This document shows positions 6,796 through 15,182 of a DNA stretch of 64,000 nt, piece by piece; position 1 is the first letter of the stretch; each line of letters starts with the position of its first letter. The stretch comes from Gaiellasilicea sp963789355 (GTDB lineage Bacteria; Actinomycetota; Thermoleophilia; Gaiellales; Gaiellaceae), in assembly GCA_963789355.1 (NCBI GenBank), contig CAWBKK010000010.1, positions 186,001 through 250,000 of the forward strand. The letters run 5' to 3'. The notes under the pieces are model-generated. The model saw only the letters and a program-made list of their open reading frames with translations. It had not been told where the DNA came from and searched no databases. Both the position numbers and the translations under genes were made by a program.

Positions 6796-9527
6796 GCGCG
6801 ATTCCCCTCGAAGACCCGATCGAGCGCGCCAGCAGTGTCGAGCGGAGCACCAAGCTCCCGCCGAAGGCTCTCGCGTACTTCCTCTTGGTGGCCGCCGCGA
6901 CCGTCGCCGTCACCGGGCCGTTCCTCGCCGATCTCGGCAGCCATTCGGGCGACTGGCTCGAATTCGGGTTGCTGGCGACGAGTGTCGCGGTGGCGCAGTT
7001 CTTCGTCGTCCGCACGCCGGGCAACAAGAGCTACCACACGACCGGGGTCTTCCTGATCGCCGCCGCGCTGCTCGTGCCGCCGGCATTGCTGGCCTTGATC
7101 CCGCTGATCCAGCACGTTCCGGAGTGGCTGCGCAGCCGCGGCACCTGGTACGTCCAGTCCTTCAACCTGATGGTCTTCACGATCGCGACGATGTCGGCGT
7201 GGGGGGCGGCGCACGTCGTCCAGGGGGCAGACGGGCTGATCGCGTCCGACGACGTCCGCTTCGCGCTCTCCGGTACGGCCGCGGCCGTCGTGCTCGTCGT
7301 GCTCAACTCGGCGTTGATCGCGCCCATGATCCGCTGGGTCAACGGCCACCCCATGCGCCAGGTCTTCTCCTACCAGACCCTTTCGACCGAATTCGTCTTC
7401 GCCGCTCTGGGAGTCATCCTGGCGGCGTTCTGGACCGGCAATCCGTGGCTCGTCCCGTTCGCGATCGCACCGCTCCTGCTCATCCACCGGGCGCTGACCG
7501 TCCCGCAGCTCCAGGCGGAAGCGCGCGTCGACCCGAAGACCGGCCTCTATAACGCCCGCTACTTCGCGTCGGCGTTGTCGGAGGAGCTGGGGCGGGCCCA
7601 ACGCTTCGAGCGGCCGCTGTCGTTGATCATGGCCGACCTCGATCTGTTGCGTGAGATCAACAACAGCTACGGCCACCTGGCCGGCGATGCGGTCTTGAAG
7701 GGCATTGCCGAGGTCTTCCGCGCCGAGCTCCGCCACTACGACGTTCCCGCGCGCTTCGGCGGCGAGGAGTTCTCGATCCTTCTGCCGGAGACGCCACCCG
7801 AGGAGGCGCTGGAGATCGCGGAGCGGGTTCGCCGCGCCGTCGCCGCGCGTGCGTTCGACGTCGAGACGTCGAGCGAGCCGATCCGGGCCACGGTCTCGAT
7901 CGGCGTCGCGGGCTATCCGAAGGACGCGCAGGATCCGAACGCGCTCATCCATCAGGCCGATCTCGCCGTCTACCGCGCGAAGCTGCAGGGGCGCAACCGC
8001 GTCCTCGGGGCGAGCTCCGAGCCGTTGCTGACGCCGGCCGACCGGACCCAGCGCCTCGTCGCCGTGCCGGACGACGGGGATCACCGGGAGCCGCTCGCGC
8101 GGGTTCCGGAGGCTCTGCCGGAGCAGGAACGACGGCACACGGCCCACACGACCAGCGGCCCGCGGTTCCTCCAGCTCTCGACGCGCCTCGGCGTGCTCGT
8201 CGGCCTCGTCAGCACGATGGGCGTCGCCGCCGGCGTGGTCGGAGCGATCTTCGGCACGTCGACGGACATGATCGGGCTCCTGGCCGTGATCGCGCTCGTC
8301 AGCGTGGGGGAGGCGCTCGCACTCGAGCTCGACGACGGCTCGAGCGGATCGATCTCGGTCAGCGCCGTCGGTGCCCTCGCCGGCGCCTCGCTCTTCGGGC
8401 CGAGGGCGGCGCTCGCGCTGGCCGTCGCGATCTGCGTCGTGCAGTGGAGCGCGCAGCGCCAGCAGATTCACCGCGTCCTCTTCAACATCGGCACGCTCGC
8501 GCTCTCGTCGCTGGCTGCGTCCGGCATCTTCATGCTCGGCTTCGGCGGCGCGCTCGGCGAGCTCATCACCGTCGGTGCCGGAATCGTCGCGGGCGGCCTG
8601 TACTTCGCCGTCAACACCGGGCTGCTCTCCGTCGCGCTGGCCGTCGAGGGCCGCGAGAACGTCTGGCGCGTCTGGCACGAGCGCTTCCTCTGGCTCGCGC
8701 CGCACTACTTCGTCTACGGCTTCATCGGCGGCGTGATCGCAATCGGCTACCACGCGACCGGGCTGTACGCGCTCGCCGTGTTCGCCGTGCCGCTGCTGCT
8801 GATGCGCAAGACCCAGGAGGCCTACCTCTCGCACACCCGGCGCAGTGCGCAGAAGCTGCGCCAGGCTGCCGAGACGATCCACACGCAGAACGTCTCGCTC
8901 GAGCAGGCGAACCGGCTCCTGAAGGAGCGCTCGACGGCGGCGATGGAGAGCCTCTCGGCGACCGTCGACGCCCGCGACGCCTACACGGCCGGTCACTCGC
9001 GACGGGTGCAGCAGCTGGCGCTGGCGATCGGCCGCGAGCTCAACCTCTCCCAGGTCGAGCTCGATCTGCTCGGTCACGCAGCACTGTTCCACGACATCGG
9101 CAAGCTCGCGATTCCGGACTCGATCCTCCTCAAGCCGGCCAGCCTGACCGAGGAGGAGTGGGCGCTGATGCAGCGGCACGCCGACGAGGGCGCCCGGATC
9201 ATCGACCGGCTCGGCTTCCTCGGCGACGCGGTGCCGGCGATTCGCCACCACCATGAGCGCTTCGACGGCACGGGATATCCCGACCGGCTCCGGCACGACG
9301 AGATTCCGCTCGGCGCGCGGATCATCCACGTCGCCGACGCCCTCGATTCGATGCTGACCACCCGGATCTACCGTGCCGCCCGGCCGCTCGAGGAGGCGCT
9401 CTCCGAGCTCCGGAGCGCAGCCGGCACCCAGTTCTGCCCGCGCTGCGTCGGTGCGCTCGAGCGAGTGCTCCCGCTCGAGCCGATTCCGGCCGACGTCTCG
9501 GCGCGCCCGAAGCTGCTCGCGATCTAG
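6792..9527 (+). CDS. Membrane-bound GGDEF and HD-GYP c-di-GMP synthase/phosphodiesterase
   Basis: A 911-residue protein in four parts. An N-terminal multi-helix membrane module covers about residues 20-235. A GGDEF domain follows with an intact GGEEF motif (323-327) and an RxxD inhibitory I-site at 314-317. A second multi-helix membrane module lies at about 455-670, and a C-terminal HD-GYP phosphodiesterase carries HDIGK at 767-771 and GYP at 828-830. By sequence it can both make c-di-GMP from GTP and hydrolyse it at the membrane, with product inhibition of the cyclase. The GTG start overlaps a short leader ORF. It is a candidate source of the ligand for the RsiG-like protein at 18.6-18.8 kb. 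Confidence 0.92.
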   Translation: MSAIPLEDPIERASSVERSTKLPPKALAYFLLVAAATVAVTGPFLADLGSHSGDWLEFGLLATSVAVAQFFVVRTPGNKSYHTTGVFLIAAALLVPPALLALIPLIQHVPEWLRSRGTWYVQSFNLMVFTIATMSAWGAAHVVQGADGLIASDDVRFALSGTAAAVVLVVLNSALIAPMIRWVNGHPMRQVFSYQTLSTEFVFAALGVILAAFWTGNPWLVPFAIAPLLLIHRALTVPQLQAEARVDPKTGLYNARYFASALSEELGRAQRFERPLSLIMADLDLLREINNSYGHLAGDAVLKGIAEVFRAELRHYDVPARFGGEEFSILLPETPPEEALEIAERVRRAVAARAFDVETSSEPIRATVSIGVAGYPKDAQDPNALIHQADLAVYRAKLQGRNRVLGASSEPLLTPADRTQRLVAVPDDGDHREPLARVPEALPEQERRHTAHTTSGPRFLQLSTRLGVLVGLVSTMGVAAGVVGAIFGTSTDMIGLLAVIALVSVGEALALELDDGSSGSISVSAVGALAGASLFGPRAALALAVAICVVQWSAQRQQIHRVLFNIGTLALSSLAASGIFMLGFGGALGELITVGAGIVAGGLYFAVNTGLLSVALAVEGRENVWRVWHERFLWLAPHYFVYGFIGGVIAIGYHATGLYALAVFAVPLLLMRKTQEAYLSHTRRSAQKLRQAAETIHTQNVSLEQANRLLKERSTAAMESLSATVDARDAYTAGHSRRVQQLALAIGRELNLSQVELDLLGHAALFHDIGKLAIPDSILLKPASLTEEEWALMQRHADEGARIIDRLGFLGDAVPAIRHHHERFDGTGYPDRLRHDEIPLGARIIHVADALDSMLTTRIYRAARPLEEALSELRSAAGTQFCPRCVGALERVLPLEPIPADVSARPKLLAI

Positions 9528-9548
9528 CGGCGGCGGCGATTCCGGCCG

Positions 9549-9573
9549 TGTCCCAGGGACTGTCCCTCGGACA
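9549..9573. repeat. Nested 25-bp inverted repeat
   Basis: TGTCC (9549-9553) pairs with GGACA (9569-9573), and inside it AGGGAC (9555-9560) pairs with GTCCCT (9562-9567) around one central base. It lies 18 bp before the -35 element of the next gene. It could be an operator or a hairpin terminator without a T tract. Confidence 0.6.
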
Positions 9574-9590
9574 TGCCTGTTCTGGCCTTC

Positions 9591-9618
9591 TTGCAAAACG
9601 GTGAAGATGCTCTACACT
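9591..9618 (+). promoter_or_regulatory. Promoter of the homing-endonuclease repeat gene (leaderless)
   Basis: TTGCAA (9591-9596), a 16-bp spacer, then TACACT (9613-9618). The ATG follows only 6 nt later, so the transcript would begin at or next to the start codon. Confidence 0.6.
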
Positions 9619-9624
9619 GCTTGC

Positions 9625-10305
9625 ATGGGACGATCCCGCCGCCACCCTGCGGTGGCAGGCATCGATCCGGAGGCTCTCGCGGCGTTCCAGGCGGGGATCC
9701 GGAAGCGCTACACCGACGAGGAAATTCTGGAGCAGCTGACGGACAGCGCCGGCCGCCTGGGTCGCTCGCCGACGATGCGCGAGTTCGCCGCCGACGCGGA
9801 GACGACGGTGCATCCGCAGACCGTGATCGAGCACTTCGGGAGCTGGAATGCCGCCAAGCGACAGGCGGGACTGGTGCCGCGGCGCTTCGCCACACGCGAG
9901 GAGCTACTCGGGCGGCTGCGGGCGCTGGGTGAGGAGCTCGGGCGCACGCCGACCGCGCGCGACATCGACGCACGAAAGGGCGCGATGCCGTCGAAGTCGC
10001 TGCTCTGGCACACGTTCGGTTCGCTGGCGCAAGCGCTCCGGGAGGCCGGCTTCGACGTCCCGGTCGGGGAGGAGCGGCTGGAGCGGGCCGTCGAGCAGGG
10101 CGCGACGCTCGCCCGCGCACTCGGACGGCTCCCCAAGATGGCCGACTGGGCCGAGGCGCGCCGGGCCGATGCGTCGCTGCTGACCGAGTGGCAGGTCTAC
10201 CGGATGATCGACGTTCAACCCGCCTGGGCAGCCTTTCAGTATCTCGTCCGCGAACGGCTGCGTGACGAAGGCGCCGAGGTCGCGCCCGACGGGTCGCTCA
10301 GCTAG
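9625..10305 (+). CDS. Homing endonuclease-associated repeat (HNH_repeat) protein
   Basis: A 226-residue soluble protein with at least two copies of the homing-endonuclease-associated repeat. Each copy has the pattern LGRxPT...FGSxxxAxxxAG, at about residues 30-80 and 91-140, and a third degenerate copy follows. These repeats are thought to bind DNA beside HNH or LAGLIDADG nucleases, but no nuclease motif is visible here. The start at 9625 is chosen because a good promoter ends 6 nt upstream; the longer open frame runs back into the previous gene. A role as a DNA-binding regulator is inference. Confidence 0.75.
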   Translation: MGRSRRHPAVAGIDPEALAAFQAGIRKRYTDEEILEQLTDSAGRLGRSPTMREFAADAETTVHPQTVIEHFGSWNAAKRQAGLVPRRFATREELLGRLRALGEELGRTPTARDIDARKGAMPSKSLLWHTFGSLAQALREAGFDVPVGEERLERAVEQGATLARALGRLPKMADWAEARRADASLLTEWQVYRMIDVQPAWAAFQYLVRERLRDEGAEVAPDGSLS

Positions 10306-11103
10306 CTACGCAGCCGCAAGAGCGATTGCGGCGAGGCGCTTGAGGCACGACGCACCCTCGTGCGGAGCGCGCACGGACGGCAAGATCGTCTCCTCGACGT
10401 AGGAGCGGTCGGGCTGGAAGCGGTGCGTCGCGGCGATGTGGCCGTCCTCGACGTGCAGCAGCGTGCCCTCCTCGACCTCGCGCTTGCGCAGCGTCAGCCG
10501 CAACGTCGACTCGAGCACCTCGAGCGCGTTCCGCGTCGACGCGAAGAAGAGCTCCCTGCCCGAGGCGCCGAGCCAGAGCGGCCGGCCGACAGCACGGGCG
10601 AGGAAGAGCGTGGAGGAGACGCGCTCGTCGAGCCAGGCCGTCGCCATCGCGCCGTGGAGCTCCTCGAGCACCTCCGAGCTTCCCTGCGCGTGCTCGGCAA
10701 GGGCGAAGATCGCCTCCGAGTCGACGGTCATCTCGGGATGGGCGCGCTCGAACCCGTAGTGAGCGAAGATCTCCTCGTCGTTGACGATGATCCCGTTGTG
10801 GATCCCGATCACGGAGCCGTGGCGAATCGGATGGTTGTTCGCCTCGATCGTGGGATGGCCCTTGGTGTAGTCGCGTACGTGCACGAGCACCTGCGTGGCG
10901 GCCGGAGGAACATGGACCTCGTCCAGCAGCTCGCTCGCACCCGAACGGCGTTTGTGGACGATCACGGAGCTGCTGGAGCCGCGGTGGGCGTAGCCGACCG
11001 CGTCCGCGCCTCGCTCGGCGATTCCGGCCAGGAGCGCCTGTGCAGCGAGCGTCCTGTTGACGCTCGACTCGGGGCTCAGGCTGTATCCGGCGATTCCGCA
11101 CAT
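10306..11103 (-). CDS. Class II glutamine amidotransferase domain protein
   Basis: A 265-residue stand-alone Ntn-hydrolase glutaminase. The N-terminal MCGIAGY supplies the nucleophile Cys2 after Met removal, and the NHPIRHG and GIHNGIIVN segments match the GATase II fold of PurF, GlmS and AsnB. No synthase domain follows, so either it supplies ammonia to a partner or it has another amidohydrolase role. Its stop codon lies directly against that of the convergent HNH-repeat gene with no intervening base. The partner is unknown. Confidence 0.82.
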   Translation of the reverse strand: MCGIAGYSLSPESSVNRTLAAQALLAGIAERGADAVGYAHRGSSSSVIVHKRRSGASELLDEVHVPPAATQVLVHVRDYTKGHPTIEANNHPIRHGSVIGIHNGIIVNDEEIFAHYGFERAHPEMTVDSEAIFALAEHAQGSSEVLEELHGAMATAWLDERVSSTLFLARAVGRPLWLGASGRELFFASTRNALEVLESTLRLTLRKREVEEGTLLHVEDGHIAATHRFQPDRSYVEETILPSVRAPHEGASCLKRLAAIALAAA

Positions 11104-11131
11104 GGGTTGGACAAATCCTAGTTAGCTGATC

Positions 11132-11150
11132 GGTCGGACGGTTTCCGACC
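11132..11150. repeat. Inverted repeat in the amidotransferase/sigma intergenic region
   Basis: GGTCGG and CCGACC flank a 7-nt loop in the 164-bp region between two divergent genes. It may be an operator or leader hairpin. A TAGGAT element lies 11 nt before the amidotransferase ATG. Confidence 0.4.
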
Positions 11151-11267
11151 TGAGCAGAGTAGACGTCGCGTGTTCGGAGGAAGTTAGCCCTTTCATCGTA
11201 AGACGTTTTCGACAGCTTTCAACGGATTCCTCAAGGCTTTCGGCTCAGCGGCCGATACGGATCCCAG

Positions 11268-12260
11268 ATGGAGCCCAACGCCGCCGAGCCCGTGTTCCAC
11301 GCCGTTCCGGAGCCCGCCGAGCCGCACCTCGAGCTGCTGCCTGGGCTCGTGCAGCTCGACGACCCCGAGGCGGAGGCCGAACTCGAGGTCGAGGCCGACG
11401 AACACGAGGCAGGCGAGGTCGTCGCGGTCGCCGCGGAGCCGACCCAGGACCCGCTCAAGCTGTACGTCCGCCAGATCGGCGACGGACGACTCTTGACCGC
11501 CGCGCAGGAGCGCGAGCTCGCGCGCCGGAAGGACGAAGGCGACGAGGCGGCGAAGCGCAAGCTGATCGAGTCGAACCTGCGGCTGGTGATGTCGATCACG
11601 CGCAACTACACCAAGGCCGGCGTCCCGCTGCTCGACCTGATCCAGGAGGGCAACCTCGGCCTGATCCGCGCCGTCGAGAAGTTCGACTACACGATGGGCT
11701 TCAAGCTTTCGACCTACGCCACCTGGTGGATCCGCCAGGCGGTCACGCGCGCGCTCGCCGAGCAGGGCCGGACGATTCGGCTGCCGGTGCACGTCGCCGA
11801 GCAGGTGCGCCGAGTCATGCGCGGCCGCCGCGTGCTGGCGCAGAAGCTGAACCGCGACCCGACCACCGACGAGATCGCCGTCGAGGCAGGGTTCACGCCT
11901 CAGCGCGTCCAGGAGCTGCTCGAGCTCGTGCAGGATCCCGTCAGCCTCGAGACGCCCGTCGGTGACGGCGAGAGCCTCTACGGCGACATGGTCGAGGACA
12001 CGAAGACTGCAGGTCCGGATGTCGAGACGGCCGACCGGCTGCGCTCGACCGAGCTGTCAGCGGCGCTCGACCGGCTCAATCCCCGGATGCGCCACGTACT
12101 CGCCCACCGCTTCGGCCTCGACGGCCAGATCCCGCAGACGCTCGAAGAGGTGGGGGCCGGGCTCGGGATCACCCGCGAGCGCGTCCGCCAGCTCGAGTCA
12201 CGTGCGCTCCGCGAGCTCCGCATGGTCGCGCCGGGGCTCGAGTTCTACCTCCGCTCGTAA
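11268..12260 (+). CDS. RNA polymerase sigma factor, sigma70 (RpoD-like) family
   Basis: A 330-residue primary-type sigma factor. After an acidic N-terminus of about 60 residues come region 1.2 (DPLKLYVRQIGDGRLL), region 2 with the core-binding DLIQEGNLGLIRAVEKFDY and the -10 segment STYATWWIRQAV, region 3, and region 4 with an RERVRQLESRALRELR helix-turn-helix. It lacks the large region 1.1 spacer of E. coli RpoD. It is convergent with a second sigma gene, with only 7 bp between the stops. Whether it is the essential housekeeping sigma or a group 2 paralogue cannot be decided here. Confidence 0.92.
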   Translation: MEPNAAEPVFHAVPEPAEPHLELLPGLVQLDDPEAEAELEVEADEHEAGEVVAVAAEPTQDPLKLYVRQIGDGRLLTAAQERELARRKDEGDEAAKRKLIESNLRLVMSITRNYTKAGVPLLDLIQEGNLGLIRAVEKFDYTMGFKLSTYATWWIRQAVTRALAEQGRTIRLPVHVAEQVRRVMRGRRVLAQKLNRDPTTDEIAVEAGFTPQRVQELLELVQDPVSLETPVGDGESLYGDMVEDTKTAGPDVETADRLRSTELSAALDRLNPRMRHVLAHRFGLDGQIPQTLEEVGAGLGITRERVRQLESRALRELRMVAPGLEFYLRS

Positions 12261-12267
12261 AGAGCCT

Positions 12268-13332
12268 CTAGAGAGCCGCGCCGACGGACTCGAGCTCGCG
12301 CAAGGTGGCGAGCCGCTTGAGCGAGTCGAGCTCGATCTGCCTGACGCGCTCCCGCGTGAGCCCGAGCCGCCGGCCAATCTCCTCCAGGGTCTTCGGCTCG
12401 GCGTCCGTCAGCCCGTAGCGGAGCACAACCACCTGCCGCTCGCGCTCGGACAGCGCCTCGAGCGCTTCCTTGAGCGCCTGACTGCGGAGCGAGAGCTCGA
12501 CCTGCTCCTCCGGCAGCGGCCCGTCGCCGGCGACGAAGTCGCCGAAGACGGCGTCGTCGGTCTCGCCGACCGGCTGATCCAGGCTCGTCGAGGCACGTGC
12601 CGCGGCGCGCACCTCGATCGCCTGCTGGAGCGGGAGGGAGGCTTCCTCGGCGATCTCGTCGAGCGTTGGCTCGCGGCCGAGCTGCGTCCAGAGCGTTCGC
12701 TCGGCGCGGTTCATCTTCTGGAGGCGCTCGACGATGTGGACCGGCATCCGGATCGTGCGCGCCTTGTCGGCCAGCGCCCGTGCGACCGCCTGCCGGATCC
12801 ACCAGGTCGCGTAGGTCGAGAACTTGAAGCCGCGGCGCCAGTCGAACTTCTCGACCGCGCGGATCAGGCCGAGCGTTCCCTCCTGGATCAGATCGAGGAA
12901 CGGCAGGCCCTGGTTGCGGTAGTTCTTGGCAATCGAGACCACGAGGCGCAGGTTCGATTGGATCATCAGCTGCTTGGCGCGCATGTCGCCCTTCTCGATC
13001 TTCTTCGCCAGCTCGACCTCCTGCGCGGCGGTCAGGAGCGCGTGGCGGCCGGCCTCGCGCAGGAAGAGCTGCAGCGCGTCGGTCGTCGTCTCCTGTGCGG
13101 CCACGGGGACGGGTGCCGGCGCGGGCTCTTCCTCCTTCGGCTCCTCGACGATCTCGATTCCGCGGCGGTCGAGCTCGCGGTAGAGAGCATCCTGCTCGAG
13201 CGCGTCCAGCTCGTGCGTCTCGACGACGTCGGCGAGCTCGGTGGCTTTCAGCGAACCCGCCAGCTCCGCGGCGTCCAACAGCAACAGGAGGTCGTCGTTG
13301 CGGAGCAGGTGTTCGATGTCGACCGTCGTCAT
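12268..13332 (-). CDS. RNA polymerase sigma factor, sigma70 (RpoD-like) family
   Basis: A 354-residue sigma70 with regions 1.2 to 4 all present: DALQLFLREAG, DLIQEGTLGLIRAVEKFDW, STYATWWIRQAVARAL and the region 4 helix-turn-helix LTRERVRQIELDSLKRL. The first 95 residues are a divergent acidic extension with a Pro/Ala stretch. The ATG at 13332 is preferred to the longer frame because a TACGTT element ends 7 nt upstream, which fits a leaderless transcript. It faces the other sigma gene tail to tail, so read-through from one would be antisense to the other. Confidence 0.92.
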   Translation of the reverse strand: MTTVDIEHLLRNDDLLLLLDAAELAGSLKATELADVVETHELDALEQDALYRELDRRGIEIVEEPKEEEPAPAPVPVAAQETTTDALQLFLREAGRHALLTAAQEVELAKKIEKGDMRAKQLMIQSNLRLVVSIAKNYRNQGLPFLDLIQEGTLGLIRAVEKFDWRRGFKFSTYATWWIRQAVARALADKARTIRMPVHIVERLQKMNRAERTLWTQLGREPTLDEIAEEASLPLQQAIEVRAAARASTSLDQPVGETDDAVFGDFVAGDGPLPEEQVELSLRSQALKEALEALSERERQVVVLRYGLTDAEPKTLEEIGRRLGLTRERVRQIELDSLKRLATLRELESVGAAL

Positions 13333-13339
13333 GGAGGCA

Positions 13340-13345
13340 AACGTA
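13340..13345 (-). promoter_or_regulatory. -10 element (TACGTT) of the second sigma gene
   Basis: TACGTT on the minus strand ends 7 nt before the ATG at 13332, so the transcript is predicted to be leaderless. No clear -35 is seen. Confidence 0.45.
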
Positions 13346-13387
13346 CATCTACCCGAGAGCTTCACGCCCTCAAACCACGACGCCGGC

Positions 13388-13870
13388 TCAGATGCGGTGC
13401 TCGAGCACGGCGACGACCTGGCCGACACGCTCGACGATCGCCTTCGCGCCCGCGATCTCGTCCTCGTCGAAGACCCGGTCGTCGCCGTAGATCTCGACGA
13501 GGCCCCAGCTCTGCCCGTGCGAGCGGAGTGGCAGCATCAGCAGCGAATCGAAGCCGAGCTTCTCGAGTAACGCCGCCTCCGCGGGGTCGGCGCCTGGATC
13601 GGCCCGCCGCACGACCCGCGCCTCGCCGACTTGGATCACTTCCTGGGTCAACGGATAGTCGGTGACGAGGAAGAGCTCGAGCGGATGCTCGCCGCCGTCG
13701 CGGCGATAGCCGCTCAGCTCGACCAGCAGGTCGCCGATGACGCGCGAGACCGACGCGAACGTCGCATCGAGCAGCTCGACGAGCTCGCCGCACGCAACGT
13801 GCAGCACACGCGAGACCGACTGCTCGGCTTCGATCTTCTCCAGTGAGGCTGAGACGTCCGCGGTTGCCAC
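13388..13870 (-). CDS. GAF domain protein
   Basis: A single-domain GAF protein of about 160 residues with the pattern SVSRVLHVACGELVELLD...FDSLLMLPLRSHGQSWGLVEIYGDD. GAF domains bind small ligands or mediate dimerisation in signalling. It has no output domain, so it would have to act through a partner. The start is uncertain: GTG at 13870 is used here, but the frame can also begin at a TTG at 13921 with 17 more residues. The ligand is unknown. Confidence 0.75.
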   Translation of the reverse strand: MATADVSASLEKIEAEQSVSRVLHVACGELVELLDATFASVSRVIGDLLVELSGYRRDGGEHPLELFLVTDYPLTQEVIQVGEARVVRRADPGADPAEAALLEKLGFDSLLMLPLRSHGQSWGLVEIYGDDRVFDEDEIAGAKAIVERVGQVVAVLEHRI

Positions 13871-13971
13871 AGCCTGCAGTAATAGCGGTCCCGGCCCGGT
13901 AAGCCGACGCACGAGAATCAACGTTATGTCAAGTTGGCATCGAGAGCCCTCGCCCCCGAGCCGGCGACCGC

Positions 13972-14910
13972 TCAGAAGCCGGCGGAGCGCGCGCCCGTGA
14001 CGATCAGCAGCAGGACGATCGCGGCGATCAGGACGCGGTAGACGACGAAGAGCGAGTAGTCGTGGCGGCGCACGTAGCCGAGCAACGCGGAGATCGCGAC
14101 GACTGCGCTCGCAAACGAGGCGAGCGAGCCGACGACGAACGGCCCGGTCGTCCCTGCCGGAAGCTCGGCCAGGAGCACGTCGCCGACGCCCTTGTAGAGG
14201 ACCGCGCCGAACGTGATCGGCACGAGCAGGAGAAACGAGAAGCGTGCGGCCGAGTCACGGTCGAGGCCGAGGAATCGCCCCGCCGTGATCGTGATCCCCG
14301 ACCGCGAGACCCCGGGCATCAGGGCGAGCGTCTGCGCGAGGCCGACACCCACCGCCGCTTTCAGGCCGACCTGGCTCATGTCCTTGCTCTCCGGGCGCCT
14401 GTCCGCGGCGTAGAGCAAGACGCCGAAGCCGGCCAACAGGATCGCGATCTGCCACGGCTCGCCCAGGTTCTCTGCGATCAGGTTCTCGCCGATCGCGCCG
14501 ACCACCGCCGCGGGGATCGTCGCAGCCGCGACGTACCACGCGATCCGCTCGTCGGGGGTCTCGATCTGCCGGCGGCGGAGCGTCCCGATCCACGCGGCGG
14601 CGAGACGGACGATGTCCTCGCGGAAGTAGACGACGACGGCGACGAGAGTGCCGAGGTGGAGTGAGACGTCGAACGTCTGGTTGAACGCGTCGTGCTCCTT
14701 CAGGTACTCCCAGTCGGCGACCCACGGCACGAGAATCAGATGGCCCGACGAGGAGACGGGCAGGAGCTCCGTCGCTCCCTGGACGAGCCCCAGGATCAGC
14801 GCCTGCCAGTTGGGCAGGGCGTTCGGGTCGTCCCCCACTCCGAGCAGCGTCAGGATGACCGCGGCCGCCAAGGCCGCGGTCGCGACGAACCAGACTGCGG
14901 CACGGCCCAC
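13972..14910 (-). CDS. uppP: Undecaprenyl-diphosphatase UppP/BacA
   Basis: A 312-residue polytopic membrane protein of the BacA family. It carries both family motifs, the Glu-rich QGATELLPVSSSGHL and PGVSRSG, which form the active site for removing phosphate from undecaprenyl diphosphate. This recycles the lipid carrier for peptidoglycan synthesis and can confer bacitracin tolerance. The GTG start has TAGGAT 6 nt upstream, consistent with a leaderless mRNA. It is longer than E. coli BacA because of an extra N-terminal hydrophobic segment. Confidence 0.93.
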   Translation of the reverse strand: MGRAAVWFVATAALAAAVILTLLGVGDDPNALPNWQALILGLVQGATELLPVSSSGHLILVPWVADWEYLKEHDAFNQTFDVSLHLGTLVAVVVYFREDIVRLAAAWIGTLRRRQIETPDERIAWYVAAATIPAAVVGAIGENLIAENLGEPWQIAILLAGFGVLLYAADRRPESKDMSQVGLKAAVGVGLAQTLALMPGVSRSGITITAGRFLGLDRDSAARFSFLLLVPITFGAVLYKGVGDVLLAELPAGTTGPFVVGSLASFASAVVAISALLGYVRRHDYSLFVVYRVLIAAIVLLLIVTGARSAGF

Positions 14911-14916
14911 GGCGGC

Positions 14917-14922
14917 ATCCTA
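14917..14922 (-). promoter_or_regulatory. -10 element (TAGGAT) of uppP
   Basis: TAGGAT on the minus strand is 6 nt before the GTG start. The rest of the 272-bp gap up to 15182 holds a small GCAGT/ACTGC hairpin (14970-14983) and a CGGTGG/CCACCG hairpin near 15105-15125, but no gene that I can support. Confidence 0.45.
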
Positions 14923-15170
14923 CGGTCCGAGACCCGCAGCGGCGGGCACACGAAAAGTTCTCGCTATTTGCAGTAAACACTGCGGCGCCGCACTTGCTCC
15001 CCCCGAGGGCCCCGGTTAGGTTCTCTCGTGCAAGGAGCACGGAGCGCGAGTAGGTCGAAGTCGAGCTCGAGGGCCGTACGCGGAAGCGGAAAGTCAGCGG
15101 GTTCGGTGGACGAAAGCGCCACCGGCTCCTTGAATATTTTCTTTGCAGCGGCGGCGCCACCACGGTCGGT

Positions 15171-15176
15171 TACGAT
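15171..15176 (+). promoter_or_regulatory. -10 element (TACGAT) of the small membrane protein gene
   Basis: TACGAT ends 6 nt before the ATG at 15183, the same spacing as at other putative leaderless genes in this window. Confidence 0.45.
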
Positions 15177-15182
15177 CGCTCC

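Noticed and set aside
6147..9596. A 1149-codon open frame on the minus strand opposite the GGDEF/HD-GYP gene
   Set aside because: It has a low-complexity Arg/Glu/Asp-rich product and mirrors the codon structure of the real plus-strand gene; it is a GC-rich shadow.
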